Origin: JASLEW01 sp963732005
GTDB taxonomy: Bacteria; Acidobacteriota; Thermoanaerobaculia; Multivoradales; UBA5704
Direction of reading: 5' to 3'
Assembly: GCA_963732005.1 (NCBI GenBank)
Contig: CAVSXT010000004.1
Coordinates: 496,001 to 560,000 of the forward strand
Length of the DNA: 64,000 nt
The position numbers and the translations under genes were made by a program. Shown in pieces: positions 52,704 to 61,719 of this stretch; positions within the stretch are counted from its first letter, which is position 1; every line of letters begins with the position of its first letter. The notes beneath the pieces are model-generated. The model saw nothing but the letters and a program-made list of their open reading frames with translations. It searched no databases and had not been told where the DNA came from.

Positions 52704-52709
52704 GCCTTG

Positions 52710-52732
52710 CAGCGCCGGATCACCAGGCGCTG
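52710..52732. terminator. Bidirectional hairpin at the end of the hydroxyproline operon
   Basis: CAGCGCC and GGCGCTG pair around a 9-nt loop in the 53-bp gap between the convergent TPR gene and the operon's last gene. No T-run. Confidence 0.45.
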
Positions 52733-52756
52733 CTGAGCCTCGATCCTGAGTATGCC

Positions 52757-53650
52757 TCAGAGCGGCGGGCGCCGCCGCAGGCAATCGCGGATGAGGGCCT
52801 GGGCTTCCTCCAGCTCCGGTCCGGCGAGCTGCAGGCGCGGTGGGCGCACGGTGGGCGTGCCCATGCCGACCTCGGCCTGCGCCAGCTTGATCAGCTGCAC
52901 GAACTTGGGCACCGTGTCGAGGCGCAGCAGCGGCAGGAACCAGTCGTAGAGGCGCCGCGACTCCTCGACGCGGCCGGCGACGGCGAGCTCGAACAGGCGC
53001 ACCGACTCGGCGGGCAGGGCGTCCACCAGACCGGCGATCCAGCCCACCGCGCCTGCCTGCACGCCCTCGAGGATGAGGTCGTCGACCCCCATGAAGACGG
53101 CGATGCGCTCGCCGAGCAGGGCGCGGATGGCGGTGACGCGCCGCACGTCGCCACTCGATTCCTTCACCGCTAAGAGATTGGGCAGCTCCGCGCACAGCTT
53201 GGCGAGCTCGCCGGGGCTGACGTCGGTGCGATAGGCGATGGGGTTGTTGTAGAGCATGCAGGGCAGGGGCGTGGCGCCGATCACCGCATGGAAATGGGCC
53301 GCCGTCTCGCGCCCATCGCCGACGTAGACGTAGGGCGGCAGCACCATCAATCCCTGGCAACCGCCGGCCGCCGCCGCCCGCGCCAGCGCCGAGGCCTCGG
53401 CGGTGGAGAGCGCCGCCACGCCGGCCACGATCGGCACCCGGCCGGCCGCCGCCTCGCGGCAGGCGGCGAGCACCGCAACCTTCTCGTCGAAGGACAGGGT
53501 CGCGCCTTCGCCGAGGGAGCCGAGCGGCACGATACCCTCGCAACCCTGGTCGATCAGCCAGCCGACCTGGCGCCGCAACAGCGGGAGGTCGACCTCCAGG
53601 TCCGGTCCAAAGGGTGTGGTGATGGCAGGAAAGACGCCGCGCCAACGCAT
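52757..53650 (-). CDS. DHDPS-family lyase, probably 1-pyrroline-4-hydroxy-2-carboxylate deaminase
   Basis: 297 residues, ATG 53650 behind AGGAGA. A (beta/alpha)8 barrel with the Schiff-base lysine K163 (LLAVKESSGD), Tyr134 (MLYNNPIAY) and the GSLGEGATLS substrate loop (44-53). Dihydrodipicolinate synthase itself is unlikely, given the operon: epimerase, D-hydroxyproline dehydrogenase and 2-oxoglutarate-semialdehyde dehydrogenase are all upstream. The expected reaction is deamination of Pyr4H2C to 2-oxoglutarate semialdehyde. It follows the dehydrogenase by 62 bp, the largest gap in the operon. Confidence 0.82.
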   Translation of the reverse strand: MRWRGVFPAITTPFGPDLEVDLPLLRRQVGWLIDQGCEGIVPLGSLGEGATLSFDEKVAVLAACREAAAGRVPIVAGVAALSTAEASALARAAAAGGCQGLMVLPPYVYVGDGRETAAHFHAVIGATPLPCMLYNNPIAYRTDVSPGELAKLCAELPNLLAVKESSGDVRRVTAIRALLGERIAVFMGVDDLILEGVQAGAVGWIAGLVDALPAESVRLFELAVAGRVEESRRLYDWFLPLLRLDTVPKFVQLIKLAQAEVGMGTPTVRPPRLQLAGPELEEAQALIRDCLRRRPPL

Positions 53651-53712
53651 GATCTGGTCTCCTGTGAAGGTCCGCCGAACGGAACGCACGACCCTGAGAT
53701 CGTCAACCGCCG

Positions 53713-55500
53713 TCAACCACCGCCGCCCGGCGCCGCCAAGACTCCCAGGGCCACCGGCTCGAGCGGCGCCCTGACCACGTCGGGCTCATCCCAGCCGAGC
53801 AGCAGCTCGAGGGCGGCGCCGCAGACCCGCCCCTGGCATGGTCCCATCCCGGTCCGGGTGTAGAGCTTGGCCTGCCGACGGCCCCAGGCGGGGTCGAGCC
53901 TGCCCAGGGGCACGTCCTCGCAGCGGCAGACGATGGTATCCGGTGTCGCCAGCCGCCGCAGCTGCGGCCGGGCCTGGAAAGCGCGGTCGAGGGCCGCGAC
54001 ATAGGGCAGACCACCGTCGCGGCGCCGCTGCAGCAGGGCGAGCTCGTGCGCGCCGGCGGCAGGGCTGGTGCCCGCGGCCGCCGCCAGACCGGCGATCTGG
54101 CCGGTGAGCAACGCCAGCTCGAGGCCGCCGATGCCGGTCGGCTCGCCGGCGCAGTAGATGCCCGGGACGCTGGTTTGCTGGCAGGCGTCGACACGTACCA
54201 CCCGGCAGCTGCCGCTGCCGCCGAGGGCGCAGCCGAGGAGTCGGGCGAGCCGGAGGTTGGGCACCAGGCCGTAGGCGCAGGCCAGCAGGTCGCAGGGCTC
54301 CCGCCAGGTCCGCCGACCGTCGGTGAGCGTCGCCTCGCACACCGCCGGCGGCGAACCGCCGGCGTGCGCGGCGCTCACCCAGGTACCGCGGCGGTAGGGG
54401 GCCCGCCAGAACGCGGCGCGATAGCGGGCCGCCTGGGCCAGCAGCCCCGGGCGCCGCCACAGGCTGGCGGCGAAGCGGGCCACGGCGCCGGCGGGAGCCT
54501 GCTCGGCAACCAGAAGGATGCGGGCCCCGGCGCGCGCCAGCGCGGCGGCTACCGGCAGCAGCAGCGGCCCGCTGCCGGCGACCACGACCTTGCGCCCGCC
54601 GACGCCGGCGCCCGACTTGAGCATGGCCTGCGCGCCGCCGACCCCGACCACGTTGGGCAGGGTCCAGCCGGGGAAAGGCAGGAAGCGCTCGCGAGCGCCG
54701 GTGGCGATCACCACGCGCCGCGCCTCGACCCGCAAGGCGCGGCCAGACTGCTCGACCAGCAGCGCCGGGCCCGGCAACGCGTCGGTCACCACGGCGCCGT
54801 CGAGGCGGCGAACGTCGCTCGCGGCGAGCCGCTCCAGCCACCGGCGAGCCAGGCGGCTGGGCGCCGCCGCCGCCAGCCCGCCCGGGCCGCAATCGCCGGC
54901 GGCGCCGCCGCCCTGCTGCCTGCCGGCGGCCTGCACCGACCGTCGCCACACCTGCCCGCCGGGGGCCGCGGCCTCGTCGAGCAGCACCACGCTGGCCCCG
55001 GCTTCAGCCGCCCGGCAAGCCGCCGCCAGGCCGGCCGGCCCGGCCCCGACCACCGCGACGTCGGCGCGGATCGGCCTCACCCGCGCTGTCGAATCCAAAG
55101 CAGCGCCGCCTTCACCCGCGACCCGTGCGGCGGCGAGCTCGCCGCCGCCATCTGCCGGCGCCCCCCCATGGGCACGGGACACCTGAGCTGGATCTGCGGC
55201 GGATCCGGCGCTGGCCGCACCGCCGGCGGCCGCATCGGCGCCGGCGCCGGTCTCGACCACCATGCCCGGCGCGCAGACCGCCAGGCAGGCCCGCCGGTGC
55301 GCGACGCCGTCGATGGTGACCCGGCACTCGAAGCAGATGCCCATGCCGCACACCGGCCCGCGCGGCTCGCCGGCGAGCGAGACGCGGCAGCCGAAGATCC
55401 CGGCGCGCCAGAGCGCCGCCGCCACCGTGGTGCCTGGCGCGACCGCCACCTCGCGGCCGTCGAGACGCAACCTGATCGCGGCAGCTGCCGTCGTCGTCAC
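53713..55500 (-). CDS. Fused ferredoxin-flavoprotein: D-hydroxyproline dehydrogenase accessory (HcnA+HcnB-like)
   Basis: 595 residues. Residues 1-85 form a [2Fe-2S] domain with C51, C56, C59 and C72. An Ala/Gly linker leads to an FAD/NAD-binding domain (VAVVGAGPAGLAAACRAAEA, then VVIATGARERFLPFPGWTLP, VVVAGSGPLLLPVAAAL). The C-terminus has a BFD-like cysteine cluster (VCRCEDVPLG, GMGPCQGRVC). In Pseudomonas-type heteromeric D-hydroxyproline dehydrogenases the ferredoxin and flavoprotein parts are separate subunits (HcnA- and HcnB-like); here they are one chain. ATGA overlap with the catalytic subunit gene upstream. Confidence 0.85.
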   Translation of the reverse strand: MTTTAAAAIRLRLDGREVAVAPGTTVAAALWRAGIFGCRVSLAGEPRGPVCGMGICFECRVTIDGVAHRRACLAVCAPGMVVETGAGADAAAGGAASAGSAADPAQVSRAHGGAPADGGGELAAARVAGEGGAALDSTARVRPIRADVAVVGAGPAGLAAACRAAEAGASVVLLDEAAAPGGQVWRRSVQAAGRQQGGGAAGDCGPGGLAAAAPSRLARRWLERLAASDVRRLDGAVVTDALPGPALLVEQSGRALRVEARRVVIATGARERFLPFPGWTLPNVVGVGGAQAMLKSGAGVGGRKVVVAGSGPLLLPVAAALARAGARILLVAEQAPAGAVARFAASLWRRPGLLAQAARYRAAFWRAPYRRGTWVSAAHAGGSPPAVCEATLTDGRRTWREPCDLLACAYGLVPNLRLARLLGCALGGSGSCRVVRVDACQQTSVPGIYCAGEPTGIGGLELALLTGQIAGLAAAAGTSPAAGAHELALLQRRRDGGLPYVAALDRAFQARPQLRRLATPDTIVCRCEDVPLGRLDPAWGRRQAKLYTRTGMGPCQGRVCGAALELLLGWDEPDVVRAPLEPVALGVLAAPGGGG

Positions 55501-56744
55501 CCCGCGGCCCGTCCGGTCCGTTCGCCTCGCGAGTCATGGGCGCTCGCGGGCAGCGGCCCGCCGCCGGCCGCCGGCGCGGGCACCAGGCGGTCCGGCGCAA
55601 AGGGCGCCGGATCGATCTCCGGCCGGCGTCCGGCGACCAGGTCGGCGAGCAGGCGGGCGGTGGCGAGGCTGGTGGTGATCCCCAGCCCCTCGTGACCGCC
55701 GGCGATCCACAGGCCGGGAGTCTCCGGCCATGGCCCGATCAGCGGCAGGTTGTCGGGAGTGGCGGGCCGGAAACCGATCCAGCCGCGCAGCGCCGCGACG
55801 CCGGCGAGGCGGGGCAGGAAGCCGAGGGCACGCCCGATCATCCGCCGCTCCAGGGAGTGATTGTGGCTCGGGTCCCAGCCCACCAGCTCGCGCGACGAGC
55901 CGATCAGCAGCTGGCCGGTGGCCCGCGGCTGAACGTTGAATGCCACCGACGCGGCGGCCGCCTCCGGCGCCTCGGGTGCTGCGGCATGACCGTCACCGGC
56001 CGCCCGCTGGCCCCGGTGCGGCCCGTGGGCACTGTCGAGATAGCCGATCTCGACCAGCTGATGGCGGCAGAAGGCCGGATAGCGGTCGGTGATCACCAGG
56101 TGCCCCTTGCGCGGCACGATCGGCAGCCCCGGGGTCAGGGCGGGCGCCGCGGCGCCCGCCGCGTTGACCACCAGCGGCGTCGCGATGCGCTCGCCGTGGC
56201 CTTCCACCATGCCGCTCGCGAGCCGCGAGACGAAGAATCCTTCCCACAGCTCGGCGCCGTGCTCGGCGGCGCGCGCCAGGAGGAAGCGGACGACGTTCGG
56301 CGGATAGATCACGCGGTCGCCCGGCACCCGCAGGGCGCCAGCCAGCCCGCCGCGCAGCCGCGGCTCGGCGGCCGCCAGCTGCGCCGCGTCGAGGACCTCG
56401 GCCGCCACTCCCTGCGCCCGGTAACCGGCGGCCCTGGCCCGCACCCGGTCCATCTCCGCCGCCGTGGCCGCCAGCCACAGCGTCCCACAAGGGTCGTGCT
56501 CGCAGTCGGCGGGCAGCTCGCCGGCGAGCTCGGCCCAGAGCCGCAGCGAGTAGGCGGTGAGCGCCAGCTGCGCCGCGCTGTCGTCCATCGCCACCAGGTG
56601 CCCCATCGCCGCCGCGGTGGCGCCGCCGCCGGCGAACCCACCCTCCAGCACCAGCACCCGCAGGCCCTCCCGGGCCAGCGCCAGGGCGCAGGCCGCCCCC
56701 ACGATGCCGGCACCCACCACCACGGCGTCCGGCCGCCGGCTCAC
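55497..56744 (-). CDS. FAD-dependent D-hydroxyproline dehydrogenase catalytic subunit (DAO family, HcnC-like)
   Basis: 415 residues from GTG 56744, which overlaps the epimerase stop. The N-terminal dinucleotide fold DAVVVGAGIVGAACALALA and the closing WIAGGHEGLGITTSLATARL are typical DadA/HcnC-type D-amino-acid oxidoreductases. It would oxidise cis-4-hydroxy-D-proline to Pyr4H2C and pass electrons to the fused accessory protein. A loop of about 25 residues near the middle (RGQRAAGDGHAAAPEAPEAA) looks like a low-complexity insert. Confidence 0.85.
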   Translation of the reverse strand: MSRRPDAVVVGAGIVGAACALALAREGLRVLVLEGGFAGGGATAAAMGHLVAMDDSAAQLALTAYSLRLWAELAGELPADCEHDPCGTLWLAATAAEMDRVRARAAGYRAQGVAAEVLDAAQLAAAEPRLRGGLAGALRVPGDRVIYPPNVVRFLLARAAEHGAELWEGFFVSRLASGMVEGHGERIATPLVVNAAGAAAPALTPGLPIVPRKGHLVITDRYPAFCRHQLVEIGYLDSAHGPHRGQRAAGDGHAAAPEAPEAAAASVAFNVQPRATGQLLIGSSRELVGWDPSHNHSLERRMIGRALGFLPRLAGVAALRGWIGFRPATPDNLPLIGPWPETPGLWIAGGHEGLGITTSLATARLLADLVAGRRPEIDPAPFAPDRLVPAPAAGGGPLPASAHDSRGERTGRAAG

Positions 56745-57781
56745 GGCTGGGGAAAGCCGCCGCGGAAGGGATCGGCCGGATCGAACAGCAGCGTCGTGCG
56801 GCCGGTGATGAAAGCCCGCCCGCGGATGTGCGGCACCAGCTCGTCGCCCTCGCGCTCGAGCCAGGCGGTGAAGAGACCGCCGGTGATGCTCTCCTGGCGC
56901 CAGTGCTGACCCGCGGCCAGCTCGCCGCGGGCGTGGAGCGTGGCGAGCTTTGCCGAGGTGCCGGTGCCGCAGGGCGAGCGGTCGTAGGCACCGCTTGGGC
57001 AGAGCACGAAGTTGCGGCTGTTCGCCCACGGCCCCGACGGCGGGCCGAAGACCCCGACGTGATCGATCTCGGCCCCGTCCTCGCCGGTGATGCCGGCGGC
57101 AGCCAGCGCCTCGCGAATGCGCGACGTCGCGGCGGTCAGGGCGGCGACCTGATCGCGGGCGAGCGGCACCCCTCCCAGCTGGCCGATGCCGGTGAGGAAG
57201 AACCAGTTGCCGCCGTAGGCGACGTCGCCGGTGACCCGGCCCAGCCAGGGGACGTCCACCGCCACGTCGAGCGCGTGGCAGCGAGGCGGGACGTTGGCGA
57301 CCGTCACCGCGCCTTCGAGGCGCTCCCAGTTGTCGCGGACGGTCGCCGCCCCGCCGGTCTGGATCTCCGCGGCCACCGGGCCGACCGGCGTATCGAGGCG
57401 GACGCTGCGCACCATGGGCCGCGCTCCGGCTTCAGGTTCCGCCGCGTCGAGCCGTCCCAGCAGCTCGAGCGTCCGCGCCACGCCGATGGTGCCGTGCCCG
57501 CACATGCCGAGATAGCCGGCACTGTCGAAGAAGATCACCCCGGCGATCGAGCCCGGCTCGACCGGCGTCGTCAGCAGGGCGCCGACCACCGCCTCGTGGC
57601 CGCGCGGCTCGCACACCACGGCGCGCCGCAGCACGTCGTGATGGCGCCGCAGCTCGTCCCGCCGCTCGGCCATGGTCGCTCCCGCGACGTCGCCCCAGCC
57701 GCCGACGATCACCCGGGTGGGCTCGCCCTCGGTGTGCGAGTCGACGACGTCGAGGCGGTCCGGAAGCTCCATGCGTCTCAT
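56741..57781 (-). CDS. Proline racemase-family 4-hydroxyproline 2-epimerase
   Basis: 346 residues. Both catalytic cysteines are present: C94 in GMCGHGTIG and C271 in SPCGTGTSAK, which excludes the Thr-bearing 3-hydroxyproline dehydratase class. The N-terminal DVVDSHTEGEPTRVI is the family opening. In this operon the substrate is expected to be trans-4-hydroxy-L-proline, inverted to cis-4-hydroxy-D-proline. The ATG at 57781 overlaps the stop of the dehydrogenase; ATG 57772 is an alternative. Confidence 0.9.
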   Translation of the reverse strand: MRRMELPDRLDVVDSHTEGEPTRVIVGGWGDVAGATMAERRDELRRHHDVLRRAVVCEPRGHEAVVGALLTTPVEPGSIAGVIFFDSAGYLGMCGHGTIGVARTLELLGRLDAAEPEAGARPMVRSVRLDTPVGPVAAEIQTGGAATVRDNWERLEGAVTVANVPPRCHALDVAVDVPWLGRVTGDVAYGGNWFFLTGIGQLGGVPLARDQVAALTAATSRIREALAAAGITGEDGAEIDHVGVFGPPSGPWANSRNFVLCPSGAYDRSPCGTGTSAKLATLHARGELAAGQHWRQESITGGLFTAWLEREGDELVPHIRGRAFITGRTTLLFDPADPFRGGFPQP

Positions 57782-59271
57782 GCCGGATGGACCTGCACCG
57801 TCTTGATCTCGGTGAAGAACTCGCGCGCCGCTCGCCCCTGCTCGCGGCTGCCCGAGCTCGAGCCCTTGACGCCGCCGAAGGGCGCGTGCGGATCGACGCC
57901 GGTGGTGTCGCCGTTGACCCGCACCAGGCCGGCTTCGATGCGCTGGATGTAGGTCAGCGCGCTCGCCAGGTCGCGGGTGAACAGCGATGCGCTGAGGCCG
58001 AAGGGAGTGCGGTTGGCGATGGCGATGGCCTGCTCGAGGTCGTCGGCCTCGAAGGCGGCGAGCACCGGCCCGAACAGCTCCTCGCGCGCCGCCGTCGCGT
58101 CCTCCGGTAGCTCGGCGAGCACCGTCGGCGAGAAAAACCAGCCGCGCTCGAAGCGCGGATCGGCGGGTGGCGCGCCGCCGCAGAGGACGCGCGCCCGCTG
58201 GCCGGCGCCGCCCGGGCCGCCATCGGTGGCGGCGGCCACCGCCGCGGCGACGAAGGTCCGCGAGCGCTCCCGGATCAGCGGACCGACGGCCGCCGCCGGA
58301 TCGGTCACCGGTCCCAGCGGCAGCGCCTCGACCTGCGCGCGCAAGCGGGCGAAGAAGGGCTCGGCGACCCGCCGCGCCACCACCACGCGGCTGGTCGCGG
58401 TGCACTTCTGGCCGGCGTAGCGCATGGCGCCGCCGGCGGTCAGCGCCGCCGCCAGGTCGAGGTCGGCGTCGGCCAGCACGATGGCCACGTTCTTGCCGCC
58501 CATCTCCGTCTGGTAGCGCAGGTTGCGCGCCGCCGCCGCCGCCGCCACCCGGGCCCCCACCGCCGCCGAGCCGGTGAAGCTCACCGCCGCGATGCCCGGG
58601 TCGCGCAGCAGCGGCTCGGCGGCGCCCGCGCCGTCGCCCAGCAGGACGTTGAAGGCGCCCGCCGGCAGCCCCGCCGCCGCCGCCGTCTCGGCGAGCAGGG
58701 TGGCGACGTGCGGCGCTTCTTCGGACGGCTTGAGCACCACAGTGTTGCCGAAGGCGAGGGCCGGCGCCGCCTTCCACAGGGGAATGGCGGCGGGGAAGTT
58801 CCAGGGGGTGATCAGCGCCACCACCCCGAGCGGCTGGCGCAGAGTGAGCTGCAGGGCTCCGGGCGCCTGCGCCGGGATCACCTCGCCGATCTCGCGCACC
58901 GCCTCGCCGGCGTAGTAGCGCAGGACGGCGACGCAGCGCGCCGCCTCGCCGCGCGCCTCGGCGATCGGCTTGCCCACCTCCCGCGTCATCGCCTGGGCGA
59001 TCTCCTCCTGCCGGGCCCCGATGGCCGCGGCCCAGCGGTGCAGGTGCTCGCCGCGGGCCGGGCCGGTCGCGACCCGCCAGGCCGGCAGCGCGGCCGCGGC
59101 GGCGGCCACCGCGGCGGCGGCGGCGGCGGCGTCGCCGGCCGGGGCCTCGGCGATCAGGTCGTCGGGGTCGGAGGGGTTGCGGTCGGCGATCGGCCCTTCG
59201 CCGCCGTCGCCGCCCGGCGTGAAGCGGCCGCCGATGAAGCTCTGGAGCCGAAGGCCCGGGCTCGGCGTCAT
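57778..59271 (-). CDS. Aldehyde dehydrogenase, probably 2-oxoglutarate semialdehyde dehydrogenase
   Basis: 497 residues. The ALDH core has TPWNFPAAIPLWKAAPALAF, general base E256 in QTEMGGKNVAIV and nucleophile C290 in YAGQKCTATSR; the C-terminal FGGVKGSSSGSREQG is also family-typical. In the hydroxyproline route it oxidises 2-oxoglutarate semialdehyde to 2-oxoglutarate. It starts inside the DUF885 peptidase stop (ATGA) and ends inside the epimerase start. Confidence 0.88.
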   Translation of the reverse strand: MTPSPGLRLQSFIGGRFTPGGDGGEGPIADRNPSDPDDLIAEAPAGDAAAAAAAVAAAAAALPAWRVATGPARGEHLHRWAAAIGARQEEIAQAMTREVGKPIAEARGEAARCVAVLRYYAGEAVREIGEVIPAQAPGALQLTLRQPLGVVALITPWNFPAAIPLWKAAPALAFGNTVVLKPSEEAPHVATLLAETAAAAGLPAGAFNVLLGDGAGAAEPLLRDPGIAAVSFTGSAAVGARVAAAAAARNLRYQTEMGGKNVAIVLADADLDLAAALTAGGAMRYAGQKCTATSRVVVARRVAEPFFARLRAQVEALPLGPVTDPAAAVGPLIRERSRTFVAAAVAAATDGGPGGAGQRARVLCGGAPPADPRFERGWFFSPTVLAELPEDATAAREELFGPVLAAFEADDLEQAIAIANRTPFGLSASLFTRDLASALTYIQRIEAGLVRVNGDTTGVDPHAPFGGVKGSSSGSREQGRAAREFFTEIKTVQVHPA

Positions 59272-61229
59272 GGCGCCGCGGCAGCGCCGGTCGCCGGCGC
59301 GGCGGCGCGCGCCGCCCGAATGTAATCGCGCACCTGCCGTTCGAGGATCGGCAGGGTGACGGTGCCGTTGTGCAGCACCGCGTCGTGGAAGTCGCGGACG
59401 TCGAACCGCTCCCCGAGCGCGGCCTCCGCCTCGTGGCGCAGCTCCTTGATCTTGAGCTCGCCCAGCTTGTAGGCCAGGGCCTGGCCCGGCCAGGAGATGT
59501 AGCGGTCGATCTCGGTCTCGACCTCGTGGTGCGACAGCGCGGTGTTGGCGGCCAGGTAGTCGATGGCGCGTTCGCGGCTCCAGCCCATGGCGTGGATGCC
59601 GGTATCGACCACCAGGCGGCAGGCCCGCCACATCTCGTAGCTCAGCCGGCCGAAATTGCTGTAGGGATCCTGGTAGAAGCCGGCCTCGAGGCCGAGCCAC
59701 TCGGAGTAGAGGCCCCACCCCTCGCCGAAGGCGTCGACGTAGACGAAGCGCCGGAACTCGGGCAGGCCGGTGATCTCCTGCTGCAGCGACATTTGCAGGT
59801 GGTGGCCGGGCACCGCCTCATGGAAGGTCAGCGCCTCGAGGTTGTAGAGTGACCGGGTGTCGAGCGCGTAGGTGTTCACCCAGTACTCGCCGGCGCGGCG
59901 GCTGTTGATCGGCGCGCCGCTGTAGCGCCCGCCGGTGTACTTGGGCGCGATGTCGGCCGGCACCGGCTCGACGCCGTACGGCTGGCGCGGCAGCACCTTG
60001 AACAGCGACGGCAGCTTGCCATCCATGCGCTTGGCGATGAGCGCGGCATCCTTGAGCAGCTCGTCGGGAGTGTGGGCGTAGAAGCGCGGATCGGTGCGCA
60101 GGAACTGCAGGAACTCGGGCAGCCCCTGCTGCCAGCCGAGCTGGCGCATCACCGCCAGCATCTCGCCGTGGATGCGCTCCACCTCGTGCAGGCCGAGGTC
60201 GTGCACGGCCTGCGGCGTCAGGTCGAGGGTGGTGAAGTGGCGCACCTCGAAGGCGTAGATCTCGCGCCCGTCCGGCAGGTCGCCGGCGGCGATGGTGGTG
60301 CGGGCGTGCGGCAGGTACTCGTCGCGCATGAAGGCGAGGAAATCCCGGTAGGCCGGCACCACCGCGTCCTGGATGGCGGCGCGGCCGGCCTGACGAAGGC
60401 GCTCGCGCTCGCTCTCCGGCACCGCCGCCGGGAAGCTGGCGAACGGCTTCCAGAAGACGCTCTTGCCGGCGTCGTCGACGACGTGCATGGCGATGGCGTC
60501 GGTGAAGCCGGTCATCACCACCCGCGGTAGGGTGAAGCCGGTGGCGATGCCTTCGCGCAGCTGCGCGGTGTTCTGGCGAGCGTACTCGGGGAAGGCGCGC
60601 AGCCGCGCGATGTAGTTCTCGTAGTCGCGGACGGTGGCGAGCGGCGTCTGCTCGGGCAGCCGCGAGAAGTCGGTATGGAAGCCGCCCTCGGCGGTGATCG
60701 ACTGCCGGTAGGTCCTGAACCGGTAGTCCTCGATCGCGTCGCCGAGCTCGCGTTCGAAGAGGTCGTAGCTGACGCGGTCGGTCTCGCCGAGGCGCGCGCG
60801 GTCGATGCCGTGCAGGCGCACGAGGACGCCGCGCGCATGCTGGTCGCGGCGCGCCAGGTCGGCCGGCGCGACCGCCGGCAGGCGGTCGTTGTAGCGGTTG
60901 TCGCCGACCGAGGTCGCGAACAGCGGATCCTCGCGCAGCTCGACCTGCCATTCCTCGGCGAAGAGGGTGTGGAGGGCGGCGGCAGGGTCGCCGGCGGCCG
61001 TCCCGGCCGGGGGCTTGGCCGTCGTCGCCGGTTGGGGGGTGGACGCCGGGCGTGAGGGCGCCGCCGGCGGCGGGTCCGACGCCGACGGTGGCGGCGGGCT
61101 CGGCGTCATCGCCGAGCCGACGACGGGCGGGAGGCCGGGGCGCGCCGACGCCGGCGGTCCGGCCGCCAGGCTGGCGGCTTGCGCCGCGCCAAGGGTGCTC
61201 AGGAGCAGCACGGTTGCGGTGTGGTTCAT
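59268..61229 (-). CDS. Secreted DUF885-family metallopeptidase-like protein
   Basis: 653 residues with a signal peptide (ATVLLLSTLGAAQAASLA) and a Pro/Ala linker to about residue 75. The family zinc motif HEAVPGHHLQ lies near 470, then FGEGWGLYSEWL with a further Glu. DUF885 proteins are predicted secreted carboxypeptidases or oligopeptidases. As first gene of the hydroxyproline operon, with an ATGA overlap, it may release proline or hydroxyproline from collagen-type peptides; that substrate is inference. Confidence 0.85.
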   Translation of the reverse strand: MNHTATVLLLSTLGAAQAASLAAGPPASARPGLPPVVGSAMTPSPPPPSASDPPPAAPSRPASTPQPATTAKPPAGTAAGDPAAALHTLFAEEWQVELREDPLFATSVGDNRYNDRLPAVAPADLARRDQHARGVLVRLHGIDRARLGETDRVSYDLFERELGDAIEDYRFRTYRQSITAEGGFHTDFSRLPEQTPLATVRDYENYIARLRAFPEYARQNTAQLREGIATGFTLPRVVMTGFTDAIAMHVVDDAGKSVFWKPFASFPAAVPESERERLRQAGRAAIQDAVVPAYRDFLAFMRDEYLPHARTTIAAGDLPDGREIYAFEVRHFTTLDLTPQAVHDLGLHEVERIHGEMLAVMRQLGWQQGLPEFLQFLRTDPRFYAHTPDELLKDAALIAKRMDGKLPSLFKVLPRQPYGVEPVPADIAPKYTGGRYSGAPINSRRAGEYWVNTYALDTRSLYNLEALTFHEAVPGHHLQMSLQQEITGLPEFRRFVYVDAFGEGWGLYSEWLGLEAGFYQDPYSNFGRLSYEMWRACRLVVDTGIHAMGWSRERAIDYLAANTALSHHEVETEIDRYISWPGQALAYKLGELKIKELRHEAEAALGERFDVRDFHDAVLHNGTVTLPILERQVRDYIRAARAAAPATGAAAAP

Positions 61230-61277
61230 GGCTGACCGTCGAGGATAGCACCACCGGCCGCCGCGCGATGGGCCTCA

Positions 61278-61304
61278 CCCGGCCGGGCGCAAGGCCCGGC
61301 CGGG
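61278..61304. terminator. Perfect 11-bp hairpin after the sigma-factor operon
   Basis: CCCGGCCGGGC and GCCCGGCCGGG flank a 5-nt loop, about 50 bp beyond the stop of the small membrane protein. No T-run. Confidence 0.5.
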
Positions 61305-61355
61305 GTGGCCCGGCGGTACCGCGTCGCCGCTTGGTGCCGCCGAGATCGGCCGAGA

Positions 61356-61709
61356 TCAGGCGGTCGGCTTGGCGGCCTCGGGGGGCGGCTCGTAGTGGCC
61401 GCAGCGGCCGCGCATCCCGGCGCTGAACCGCTCGCGCTCCTCGGGGGTCATCTGCTGCCAGCGCTCCATCATGCGATGGCGCCAGTGCAGGTGCCGGCCC
61501 GGGCCGCCGCGGAAGCCGCCCAGCAGCAACCGGCTCAGGAAGAGCAGCCCCAGGGCCTGCCAGAAGGTGATCGCCGGCCAGCCGAAGAGGGCCGGCAGCA
61601 AGCCATTCCAGAGGCTCATCGTCACCAGGGTCACCAGGAAGAGCACGATCAAGCACAGCGCCGCGATGGCGGCGATCTTCGGTCCTCGCATCAGTCTGCG
61701 TCTCGTCAT
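61356..61709 (-). CDS. Small membrane protein linked to an ECF sigma factor
   Basis: 117 residues with two membrane segments (IAAIAALCLIVLFLVTLVTM and FWQALGLLFLSRLLLG). The C-terminal part has HWRHRMMERWQQMTPEERER, a helix rich in charged residues and like DUF3106-type repeats. It follows the sigma factor by 10 bp and may act as its anti-sigma or membrane partner, although no zinc-finger anti-sigma motif is visible. Confidence 0.6.
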   Translation of the reverse strand: MTRRRLMRGPKIAAIAALCLIVLFLVTLVTMSLWNGLLPALFGWPAITFWQALGLLFLSRLLLGGFRGGPGRHLHWRHRMMERWQQMTPEERERFSAGMRGRCGHYEPPPEAAKPTA

Positions 61710-61719
61710 CGTCGTATCC

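Noticed and set aside
52757..53650. Lysine-pathway dihydrodipicolinate synthase (dapA)
   Set aside because: The fold and lysine fit, but the operon is entirely hydroxyproline catabolism, so the paralogous deaminase is the better call.
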